Assembly (NCBI GenBank): GCA_964523145.1
Contig: CAZFYB010000012.1
Span: 1-14,384 of the forward strand
Reading direction: 5' to 3'
Origin: Microsaccharimonas sp964523145
Lineage (GTDB): Bacteria > Patescibacteriota > Saccharimonadia > Saccharimonadales > Saccharimonadaceae
Length of the DNA stretch: 14,384 bases
Shown here: positions 1 through 5,538 of the stretch, piece after piece
How the letters are laid out: each line of letters begins with the position of its first letter
Position numbering within the stretch: the stretch's first letter is position 1
Notes under the pieces: generated by a model
Databases searched by the model: none
What the model saw: the letters and a program-made list of their open reading frames with translations, nothing else
Told to the model about the DNA's origin: nothing
Position numbers and translations under genes: made by a program

Positions 1-391
1 TGTCTATGTTCGTATCAAACACATCGATATATCTGAAGTAACATTTTTGATTGTAGTTTTGCACTATCCATCCGCTATCCGAATGATCGATGAAACACCC
101 GTCAACAAATGATGAGTATATAGGTGTGTCACTCGAAACTACACCTTTATCTACGAGCTCGGAGATCTGCGTAGTTCGTTTTCCATTGATTACGGTTATT
201 TGTTCGTTCCTGGCTGCTGTTACTTCAGATTTGAGGGTAGGTCCCAGCAGACTCCATGAAATAAATGAGATCATAATCGGAATTGTTATTACTAAAAAAA
301 TACCCAGTCCTATTACAATAAAGACTCGTTTAAAAGTAGATAATTCTTTTTTCTTTGAAGTAACTTTTTTATTTTTTCGCTTATTTGGCAT
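1..391 (-). CDS. Unknown membrane-anchored protein, N-terminal part (C-terminus beyond window)
   Basis: An open frame on the minus strand starts with ATG at 391-389 and runs without a stop for 130 codons through the left edge of the window. The N-terminus (MPNKRKNKKVTSKKKELS...) is very basic for about 22 residues and is followed by one long hydrophobic segment (about residues 23-47, rich in I, V, L, F, G). This predicts a single membrane anchor with a cytoplasmic N-terminus and an outside C-terminal part. The outside part seen so far (residues 48-130) is polar, with two cysteines and several aromatic residues. A well-formed promoter (TTGATG, 17 nt, TATACT) ends six bases before the ATG, which supports both the gene and its start and suggests a leaderless mRNA. 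The gene is divergent from the one at 469. I do not recognise the family. Being open, basic-then-hydrophobic and promoter-linked makes it much more credible than the plus-strand frame overlapping it. Confidence 0.75.
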   Translation of the reverse strand, partial: MPNKRKNKKVTSKKKELSTFKRVFIVIGLGIFLVITIPIMISFISWSLLGPTLKSEVTAARNEQITVINGKRTTQISELVDKGVVSSDTPIYSSFVDGCFIDHSDSGWIVQNYNQKCYFRYIDVFDTNID

Positions 392-397
392 ACAGGT

Positions 398-426
398 AGT
401 ATAGGCCAGTTATTGTCGTACATCAA
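398..426 (-). promoter_or_regulatory. Promoter for the membrane protein at 391, leaderless type
   Basis: Read on the minus strand: -35 TTGATG (426-421), a 17-nt spacer, then -10 TATACT (403-398). Only six bases separate the -10 box from the ATG at 391, so transcription should begin at or next to the start codon. Confidence 0.65.
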
Positions 427-453
427 TATGGGAAATCTTCCCGAGGAGTTTCT

Positions 454-462
454 TGCTATAAT
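454..462 (+). promoter_or_regulatory. Extended -10 promoter for the gene at 469, leaderless type
   Basis: TGCTATAAT is a perfect extended -10 element, with TATAAT at 457-462. No convincing -35 lies 16-18 nt upstream, which is usual for extended -10 promoters. The ATG at 469 follows after six bases and no Shine-Dalgarno sequence fits, so the mRNA is probably leaderless. Confidence 0.65.
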
Positions 463-468
463 CACACT

Positions 469-933
469 ATGTTTATCGATAAGCCCTCTCAACTCATACA
501 AGTAAACGGTAAATTTCAGGCCCAAGAAATGGATCGTTTCGATGTGTACTTTGAGGAGAGGGATATTCAGTTATTGGCAGACCCGGAGATTGCCTACGTC
601 ACTGATAGATTTATGGGCTGCACAGAACCAGGATCTTTTATTGGTTGGGCGCCTGAGGATAAAGTACATATTCATCTAAAAACACCTCGTTATCCAGAGG
701 ATGATGCTAAGGTTGCAGAGGTTCAACTCGATCCGGGCGGTGATTTGTATTTTACCATTTGGAATTCGACTGCGCTAAGAAACTATTCACCAATAGAATT
801 TGAAGCGAAGAGCCCGTTTGTTACTTCGGACCCGAGTGGCAAGCTAGCTTATGTTGGTATACGGGCGTTTTGTTTTCACCAAATGGTTGATTTATCTCAC
901 GAACTTATAGACCGAGCCAAAAAACCTCGGTAA
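469..933 (+). CDS. Unknown 154-aa soluble protein
   Basis: This complete frame of 154 codons ends in TAA at 931-933. The product has no signal peptide or membrane segment and is acidic in its first two thirds (MDRFDVYFEERD, RYPEDDAK). It contains blocks of beta-like sequence (KVHIHLKTP, GDLYFTIWN) and a C-terminal helical stretch (FCFHQMVDLSHELIDRAKKPR region). I do not recognise a family and assign no function. The start at 469 is preferred because a perfect extended -10 box lies six bases upstream. The only nearby alternative, the internal Met at residue 21, would remove conserved-looking sequence. A small hairpin overlapping the stop codon probably ends the transcript, and the next gene has its own promoter, so this is probably a single-gene unit. 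Confidence 0.75.
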   Translation: MFIDKPSQLIQVNGKFQAQEMDRFDVYFEERDIQLLADPEIAYVTDRFMGCTEPGSFIGWAPEDKVHIHLKTPRYPEDDAKVAEVQLDPGGDLYFTIWNSTALRNYSPIEFEAKSPFVTSDPSGKLAYVGIRAFCFHQMVDLSHELIDRAKKPR

Positions 934-940
934 TATTTTT
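911..940 (+). terminator. Probable weak intrinsic terminator after the gene at 469
   Basis: A perfect 6-bp stem, ACCGAG (911-916) with CTCGGT (926-931), encloses a 9-nt A-rich loop and is followed by AATATTTTT (932-940). The stem overlaps the TAA stop. The short stem and the interrupted T run make it a modest terminator. Confidence 0.5.
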
Positions 941-952
941 GGACACTTATGC

Positions 953-981
953 TTGTTCCAAACCCCTAAACCCCTTAAGAT
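953..981 (+). promoter_or_regulatory. Promoter for the HD-domain gene, leaderless type
   Basis: -35 TTGTTC (953-958), a 17-nt spacer and -10 TAAGAT (976-981). The ATG at 989 starts eight bases after the end of the -10 box, so the transcript would begin at or one base before the start codon. This also argues against the in-frame TTG at 953, which would be part of the -35 box. Confidence 0.5.
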
Positions 982-988
982 AAGTACA

Positions 989-1639
989 ATGACCGAAAAA
1001 CATACCTTCAATTCTGAACATGCTCAACAGGCGCATGATGATTTGTTAAAAATCGGTGAATTAGTGGTGAACTTTGCCACTGTTGAACGAGCTACGTATT
1101 ATCCGAATGGTCAACCCGAAAATGATAATGAGCATAGTTTCCATTTAGCTTTATCGGCTATTGAAATGGCAGCAGCGTATCACCCCGAACTCAATACCGG
1201 GCTTATTGCTGAATTCAGTTTAGTACACGACCTCCCGGAGGTATATGCTGGTGATATTCCCACCTTCAATATTACCCCTGAAGCTCGTTTAGCTAAAGAA
1301 GCCGCCGAGCAAGTGGCTACCGAGCGATTACTCAAAGAACTCCCGCCGTATCTTGCGCAACTACTGCAAAGGTATGAGGAGCAAGTCGAACCCGAAGCTC
1401 GTTTTGTGCGCTTTATCGACAAACTTTTACCAGCAATTATCCATTCAGTCGCGGCAGATGCCAATAAAGTTGTTTTCAAGGAAACGTATGGCATGAAAAC
1501 AATTGAAGATATTCAAGCTGGCCGACATGAAAGAACTGCGCTACTCCAAAAAATGTTTCCAGAATTTCAGTTTGTTCATATAGTACGTGAATTAGTTTCG
1601 CAAACTAGTCGTGACCGAATATACCCTAAAGGCGAGTAG
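989..1639 (+). CDS. HD-domain phosphohydrolase, YfbR-like (5'-deoxynucleotidase-type)
   Basis: This is a 216-aa cytoplasmic protein of the HD superfamily of metal-dependent phosphohydrolases, and it looks like the YfbR/HDDC2 branch, which dephosphorylates deoxynucleoside 5'-monophosphates. The metal-binding pattern is visible. H49 lies in NDNEHSFH, H80-D81 lie in LVHDLPE, D89 lies in AGDIPTF, and D144 lies in RFIDKLLP, where the family usually has an A/V-DKL motif. The HDxxE....GDIP block is characteristic of YfbR-like proteins. The length of about 200 aa fits. I chose the ATG at 989, since the TTG 36 nt upstream overlaps a likely -35 box. No Shine-Dalgarno precedes the ATG and a promoter ends seven bases before it. 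The likely role is nucleotide pool turnover or salvage. The exact substrate cannot be read from the sequence. Confidence 0.85.
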   Translation: MTEKHTFNSEHAQQAHDDLLKIGELVVNFATVERATYYPNGQPENDNEHSFHLALSAIEMAAAYHPELNTGLIAEFSLVHDLPEVYAGDIPTFNITPEARLAKEAAEQVATERLLKELPPYLAQLLQRYEEQVEPEARFVRFIDKLLPAIIHSVAADANKVVFKETYGMKTIEDIQAGRHERTALLQKMFPEFQFVHIVRELVSQTSRDRIYPKGE

Positions 1640-1667
1640 TTTCGAGCTGAATCTGTCCTTAATAACG

Positions 1668-1676
1668 TGCTATAGT
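1668..1676 (+). promoter_or_regulatory. Extended -10 promoter for the YggT-like gene
   Basis: TGCTATAGT, an extended -10 element with TATAGT at 1671-1676. The start site would be near 1683, giving a leader of about 28 nt that contains a strong Shine-Dalgarno (AGGAGG, 1700-1705). A GTG at 1675 lies inside this element and is not the start. Confidence 0.55.
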
Positions 1677-1710
1677 GGAAGCACAAGCTTATTTAAAGCA
1701 GGAGGTGCAT

Positions 1711-2106
1711 ATGGAAGAAGATCGTCAAACTACAGAAGTTCGAAAAACTAACGAGCAGGTAGGCAGTACTAATGTTCAACGACAAACAGTTGAACATTCG
1801 AAAAGCGTGTCTGGGGTCGTTATTGCACAGCGAGTTATCTATTATGTCGGTGGTGTTATTGTTGCTTTGTTATTCGTCCGACTTGTACTACAACTGCTTG
1901 GAGCAAACCAGGCAACGGAATTCGTAGGCTTTATTTACGGGTTGAGTGGAGTGTTTGTCGCACCATTCTTTGGTATTTTTGGCCAACCAACTTTCGGACA
2001 GTCACAATTTGAAACGTCTACCCTTGTAGCGATCATTATCTACACACTACTTACTATTGGAATTGCAAAACTTCTAACGCTCACGCGTCCTCACGAAGAA
2101 ATTTAA
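1711..2106 (+). CDS. YggT-like integral membrane protein
   Basis: This 131-aa product has a polar, charged N-terminal tail of about 35 residues (MEEDRQTTEVRKTNEQ...). It is followed by a long hydrophobic helix (about residues 37-62, with FVRLVLQLLG at its end), a second hydrophobic region (about 70-93, GLSGVFVAPFFGIF) and a third (about 104-122, TLVAIIIYTLLTIGIAKLL). The helix followed by an R-(x)n-PF pattern resembles YggT-family proteins, whose role is poorly defined (membrane or cell-division associated, osmotic stress). Family assignment is from pattern memory. The ATG at 1711 has a perfect Shine-Dalgarno, AGGAGG, five bases upstream. The upstream GTG at 1675 is within the promoter. The gene converges on the metallopeptidase gene with only 10 bases between stops. 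Confidence 0.7.
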   Translation: MEEDRQTTEVRKTNEQVGSTNVQRQTVEHSKSVSGVVIAQRVIYYVGGVIVALLFVRLVLQLLGANQATEFVGFIYGLSGVFVAPFFGIFGQPTFGQSQFETSTLVAIIIYTLLTIGIAKLLTLTRPHEEI

Positions 2107-2116
2107 TTAGTAACGA

Positions 2117-3382
2117 CTATTCTTGCGGTATTTCGATAGCTTGAACGCCATCTATCGAAATGCCGCCTCTTAGAAAACCAGGTCCGCCCGATGCGGTACT
2201 ATCGATATAACCAAAATGCCTTGTTGTTTGCGGTGTTCTTTGGAACGATATAAACTCGCTATCGTTATAGGCTGTATCAACCAAAAACACTGAGTCCTTG
2301 GCGGGTGTCCAGGCAATAGCGGTTATGATTTCGTCAGAATCTCTCATAACAACCGGATTTTGAATAGTGATAGCTTCTTGGCCTGGGTATGAAATTGTCA
2401 CGACCGTATCTCGAAGTTGTTCTACGGGTATTTTGTTCAAAAATGCGTTCGAAAGTATAGATAGTGCTGGTGAAAATTCACCCTTTTTAAAAGGGTTTTC
2501 GATATTACTTTTTAGTTCGTTTGAATCTGCCCTCAGCAAGGTTGTTTTGTGATCTAAGTGCTCGGTCACACCAGGTAAAAGCATCTCTAATCGCCGTAAT
2601 AACTCGGCTTGTTTTTTATGAAATGGCGAAGCATAATCGGGGTCGTGTTCTCGGACGAGACCGCGGTCATAAAATAGGTACTCAAATTGAGTAGCACGAT
2701 CTTCGCGTATGTTTGTTGAACCGTATTCGTTAGCAAACATTCGATCAGGTGTAGGTGATAGGTGGGCGGGAAGTAAGTCTGATGAAGTTTGTGAATGCTG
2801 TGCAAATGTTACATCAACAGCTACGTCATGAGGCGGGCAGAGCAGTTGATAATCGATAGCATGAGCGAATTCGTGAATTGCTATTTGTCTCGCGCTATCG
2901 TATGAGCTATGTTCAACAATAATCTCGTTAGGACCGGCGATATATAATCCACTTGCATCTTTATGGTCGGCTGTTTCGATACTATCAGTAATAGTAATAC
3001 TACTGAGGTCTAATTCATTTGTGAGTGCTGGACTTACTTCTTGTAAAGCATCGACCACACCATTGAGAGTGATGGCATTTTTGATGTTAGTGTCTGAATC
3101 TTGTTTCTTTATCTTAAAGGCAATTTCAACACCGTAAAGTTCTTCGATTTCAGCAAGATGTTCTGCGAGTATACTTTCGGATCGCATATCTTTAGAGCTC
3201 ATCTCAGGAATAACTTCTTCGTAGTGATAGGGGGCGATTTGTTCAATGGCATCACCGCAGGTTTCGCGTGAGTATTCGCCTTTTACGGTTGTACTGCCGA
3301 ATGTTGCAACTAACGCAAAAGAGGAAAGCAGCGCGATTGGCTTGAGAATATTATATTTTTCGCGCTCTGATGAAAATTCCAT
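2117..3382 (-). CDS. Exported zinc metallopeptidase-like protein (gluzincin-type HExxH)
   Basis: This 421-aa product has an N-terminal hydrophobic segment (about residues 13-31, LKPIALLSSFALVATFGS) after a charged start, so it is exported or membrane-anchored. The centre carries HEFAH (H170, E171, H174) in the context AIHEFAHAID, the zinc site of zincin proteases. About 50 residues later comes NEYGSTNIRED (218-228), which resembles the Y-x-x-T-N-x-x-E-D pattern that supplies the third zinc ligand (Glu) in lethal-factor-like zincins. The region from about 290 to 421 is beta-rich and unassigned. No propeptide or cell-wall-anchor motif is evident. The substrate is unknown. An exported protease in an epibiont could act on host or cell-surface proteins, but that is inference. 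A promoter ends eight bases before the ATG and the protein ends in a TAG at 2119-2117. The last codons encode a strong inverted repeat. Confidence 0.75.
   Translation of the reverse strand: MEFSSEREKYNILKPIALLSSFALVATFGSTTVKGEYSRETCGDAIEQIAPYHYEEVIPEMSSKDMRSESILAEHLAEIEELYGVEIAFKIKKQDSDTNIKNAITLNGVVDALQEVSPALTNELDLSSITITDSIETADHKDASGLYIAGPNEIIVEHSSYDSARQIAIHEFAHAIDYQLLCPPHDVAVDVTFAQHSQTSSDLLPAHLSPTPDRMFANEYGSTNIREDRATQFEYLFYDRGLVREHDPDYASPFHKKQAELLRRLEMLLPGVTEHLDHKTTLLRADSNELKSNIENPFKKGEFSPALSILSNAFLNKIPVEQLRDTVVTISYPGQEAITIQNPVVMRDSDEIITAIAWTPAKDSVFLVDTAYNDSEFISFQRTPQTTRHFGYIDSTASGGPGFLRGGISIDGVQAIEIPQE
2125..2166 (+). repeat. 15-bp inverted repeat (stem-loop) downstream of the YggT-like gene
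   Basis: The arms are GCGGTATTTCGATAG (2125-2139) and CTATCGAAATGCCGC (2152-2166), separated by 12 nt. As plus-strand RNA all 15 positions pair, one as G-U. On the minus strand that position becomes a C-A mismatch. It starts 19 nt after the YggT-like stop codon and lies in the last codons of the opposite gene. No T run follows, so it is not a classical terminator. It could protect the 3' end of the plus-strand transcript or slow polymerase between convergent genes. Confidence 0.6.
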
Positions 3383-3390
3383 TGCAATTT

Positions 3391-3419
3391 ATAGTACTCC
3401 TTATAGGGGTAGCCGACAA
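3391..3419 (-). promoter_or_regulatory. Promoter for the metallopeptidase gene, near-leaderless
   Basis: On the minus strand: -35 TTGTCG (3419-3414), a 17-nt spacer, -10 TACTAT (3396-3391), then eight bases to the ATG at 3382. An AGGAG lies 14 nt from the ATG, too far to act as a normal Shine-Dalgarno. The -35 overlaps that of the divergent promoter. Confidence 0.45.
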
Positions 3420-3441
3420 GCATGGACGAGTTTGCTATGAT
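3413..3441 (+). promoter_or_regulatory. Promoter for the small membrane protein gene at 3463
   Basis: -35-like CCGACA (3413-3418), a 17-nt spacer and the extended -10 TGCTATGAT, with TATGAT at 3436-3441. Transcription would start near 3448, leaving a leader of about 15 nt with AAGGA before the ATG. Its -35 shares five bases with the -35 of the opposite-strand promoter. Confidence 0.5.
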
Positions 3442-3462
3442 AAGAGTAAGGAAACTATATTT

Positions 3463-3912
3463 ATGAACCAATCAATTATTGTTATTCGCTCTATTGCCTC
3501 AGAATTTGCCCGCCGTTTGTTTAACCCGGTGTTTATTATTTATATCATCGTTATTGTCGTAGCTTCGGCACTTATTATTTGGCTACTGACCATAAGCGCG
3601 TGGTGGTGGTTACTAGCTGTGCCAGTATTTTTAGTGATGCTCGCCGGATTAGTACTACTTGCAATAGCCCGAGTTGTTATCGGTGTCGTTGCGCCACAGC
3701 AAACGAAGCACCAAAAAAAGCAGGTAGGGCTGTTTGTTGATAAACTTCAGCGATTATCTGAGATTACGCAAACGCCAAAATTTATACTGTTGTTTCGCAC
3801 CGTTAAAGCGGCAATTTCACCCGGCAAGACGAGTTACATTCAATCAGTCGTAGGCGAGACGACATCACTTAAGAAAGACTATCAAGAGTTACTTACCCTG
3901 TTTGCGAAATAG
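3463..3912 (+). CDS. Small membrane protein of unknown function
   Basis: This 149-aa product begins MNQSIIVIRSIASEF. It has two adjacent hydrophobic helices (about residues 22-43 and 46-76, separated by a short SAWWW turn). After them comes a basic, soluble C-terminal half (QQTKHQKKQVGLFVDKLQR...) predicted to be helical and cytoplasmic. I do not recognise a family. The ATG at 3463 is chosen because AAGGA (3448-3452) lies ten bases upstream and the promoter -10 is at 3436-3441. Upstream ATG codons in frame fall inside or before the promoter. The gene converges on murA with one base between the stop codons and no clear terminator, so the two transcripts probably overlap at their 3' ends. Confidence 0.75.
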   Translation: MNQSIIVIRSIASEFARRLFNPVFIIYIIVIVVASALIIWLLTISAWWWLLAVPVFLVMLAGLVLLAIARVVIGVVAPQQTKHQKKQVGLFVDKLQRLSEITQTPKFILLFRTVKAAISPGKTSYIQSVVGETTSLKKDYQELLTLFAK

Positions 3913-3913
3913 G

Positions 3914-5446
3914 TTATTCGGCTATGTTACGAATAATAGTAATATGGGCACCGAGCGAGTTAAGACGTTCGGCTAGATCTTCGTACCCGCGACTAATGGA
4001 ATAGATGTTTCGAAGGCTTGATACACCTGGCGCAGCAAGCATCCCGAGTAAAATCACCACTGCTGGTCGCAAAGCTGGTGGGGTTATGATTTCCGCTGGT
4101 TTCCAGCGAGTAGGGCCTTCAACGTACACTCGGTGTGGGTCAACGAGTTCAATCTTTGCATTAAGCTTACTTAATTCAGTAAGGTAAATAGCACGGTTTT
4201 CGTACACCCAGTCATGGATAAGCGTGCGCCCTTTGGCTGTAGCAGCAATAACTGCAAAGAAGGGGAGGTTGTCGATATTAAGACCAGGGAACGGAAGGGG
4301 GTGGATTTTATCAACCGAAGCCTTAAGCTCGCTGACTTTGGTGGTGATATCGGCTAAACGAGTACGTCCGTTTAATGCAGTGTATTCATCGCTGAGTTCG
4401 TATTGGAAGCCCATGTTTTCAAGGAATTTTAGTTCAATTTCAAGAAATTCGATCGGTGCACGCTTAATAGTAATTTCAGATTTAGTGACAATTGCTGCGG
4501 CGATAAAGCTCATTACTTCAATAGGGTCTTCAGCGGGGGCGTATTCAACATTTTTGTTAATGTCGCGCAAGCCATGGATGGTGAGCGTGGTCGTGCCAAT
4601 GCCGTCAATTTTGACGCCTAGCTTTTCAAGGTAAAAACAGAGGTCTTGCACCATGTAGTTTGAACTGGCATTACGAACAGTGGTAATGCCATCGTTCAGT
4701 GCAGCGGCCATAAGAATATTTTCGGTTACCGTGTCGCCACGTTCAGAAAGTACGATGGCACGTTCTGGTTTTACGGCTTTTGTCGTTGCTTTGTAGCGGC
4801 CGGTCACCGTATCAACACTGAGGCCGAAAGGTTCAAGGCCGGTGAGATGTGGTTCAACCGTTCGCTCGCCAAGGTTACAGCCACCGGCATACGGGATTTC
4901 AAATTCTTTGTAACGGTGCAGGAGAGGCCCTAAGAACATAATGATGCTGCGGGTACGCTTGGCTGCTTCGACATCCATGTCATTAAGCTTTAATTTAGCA
5001 GGGGGGATAATTTCAAGGTCGTTATCGCCAAACCAGCGAGTTTTTACCCCAATACTATTCAGCACTTCAATAATACGATTTACCTCTTCAATGCGAGCGA
5101 CATGGCGAAGCACGGTAGTGCCACGGTTAAGGAGTGATGCGCACAAAAGCGCCACAGCGGCGTTTTTGCTGGTATTCGTAGTAATACTACCAAAAAGCTT
5201 ATGCCCTCCTTCAACGCGAAAATTAATCGAACCAGTCTGATTTAAGGTAACAATTTGGCTTGACAAAACATCACTGATACGAGCTAACATATCAAGGCTG
5301 ATATTTTGACCACCTTTTTCGATACGGTTGATAGCGCTTTGGCTTGTTTTGAGTTCTTTGGCCAAATCACTCTGGGTCATACCTCTCGATTGGCGTGTTT
5401 CTTGGATTAATGTTCCGATTTTCGCAGCGTAAGATTTAGATTCCAT
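3914..5446 (-). CDS. murA: UDP-N-acetylglucosamine 1-carboxyvinyltransferase with N-terminal XRE-type HTH domain
   Basis: MurA transfers enolpyruvate from PEP to UDP-GlcNAc, the first committed step of peptidoglycan synthesis in the cytoplasm. Residues about 75-510 form the enzyme. The UDP-GlcNAc-site KN pair is at K94-N95 (TSKNAAVA), the catalytic PEP-site cysteine is C190 in AGGCNLGER, and the Asp-containing loop appears as PGLNIDNLPFF. The ENR(A)IYLTEL block and the C-terminal SRGYEDLAERLNSLGA block are also present. Because Cys is retained rather than Asp, the enzyme should be open to fosfomycin. At 510 aa it is about 90 residues longer than ordinary MurA. The extra N-terminus (residues 9-65, with RGMTQSDLAKELKTSQSAINRIEKG) is a standard Cro/C1-type helix-turn-helix. 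The frame is continuous across the junction with no stop or second promoter, so this is a true fusion. The start ATG at 5446 has no Shine-Dalgarno and lies just after a strong promoter. Confidence 0.93.
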   Translation of the reverse strand: MESKSYAAKIGTLIQETRQSRGMTQSDLAKELKTSQSAINRIEKGGQNISLDMLARISDVLSSQIVTLNQTGSINFRVEGGHKLFGSITTNTSKNAAVALLCASLLNRGTTVLRHVARIEEVNRIIEVLNSIGVKTRWFGDNDLEIIPPAKLKLNDMDVEAAKRTRSIIMFLGPLLHRYKEFEIPYAGGCNLGERTVEPHLTGLEPFGLSVDTVTGRYKATTKAVKPERAIVLSERGDTVTENILMAAALNDGITTVRNASSNYMVQDLCFYLEKLGVKIDGIGTTTLTIHGLRDINKNVEYAPAEDPIEVMSFIAAAIVTKSEITIKRAPIEFLEIELKFLENMGFQYELSDEYTALNGRTRLADITTKVSELKASVDKIHPLPFPGLNIDNLPFFAVIAATAKGRTLIHDWVYENRAIYLTELSKLNAKIELVDPHRVYVEGPTRWKPAEIITPPALRPAVVILLGMLAAPGVSSLRNIYSISRGYEDLAERLNSLGAHITIIRNIAE

Positions 5447-5453
5447 AACGATA

Positions 5454-5475
5454 ATGATATACCATTCATGATATA
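5454..5475 (-). repeat. Direct repeat in the HTH-murA promoter, possible operator
   Basis: TATATCAT occurs twice on the minus strand (5475-5468 and 5461-5454), exactly 14 bp apart. One copy lies in the -35/-10 spacer and the other covers the -10 box. A regulator bound here would block murA transcription. The HTH domain of the murA product itself is the obvious candidate, by inference only. Confidence 0.4.
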
Positions 5476-5483
5476 GGTGTCAA
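5454..5483 (-). promoter_or_regulatory. Promoter of the HTH-murA gene
   Basis: On the minus strand: a perfect -35 TTGACA (5483-5478), then -10 TATATC (5461-5456, 16-nt spacer) or TATCAT (5459-5454, 18-nt spacer). The ATG at 5446 follows after nine or seven bases, so the mRNA has almost no leader. It is divergent from the glyA promoter. Confidence 0.7.
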
Positions 5484-5484
5484 G

Positions 5485-5513
5485 CAGACAACTTCACCGT
5501 AAACCTGTATAAT
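5485..5513 (+). promoter_or_regulatory. Promoter of glyA
   Basis: -10 TATAAT at 5508-5513 with a -35-like CAGACA (5485-5490) at 17-nt spacing. A start near 5520 leaves a leader of about 19 nt containing the Shine-Dalgarno AGAGGAG (5523-5529). Confidence 0.6.
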
Positions 5514-5538
5514 TATACTTAAAGAGGAGAATAAAGTT

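Noticed and set aside
90..404. Plus-strand 104-codon frame at the left end
   Set aside because: It lies opposite a minus-strand frame that has a basic N-terminus, a membrane helix and a 17-nt-spaced promoter ending six bases before its ATG. The plus frame has no ribosome-binding site and contains that promoter.
953..988. Upstream TTG start for the HD-domain gene
   Set aside because: The added residues are not family-like and the TTG forms part of a TTGTTC -35 box. The ATG at 989 fits the promoter.
1675..1710. GTG start for the YggT-like gene
   Set aside because: It lies within the TATAGT -10 element. The ATG at 1711 has a perfect AGGAGG.
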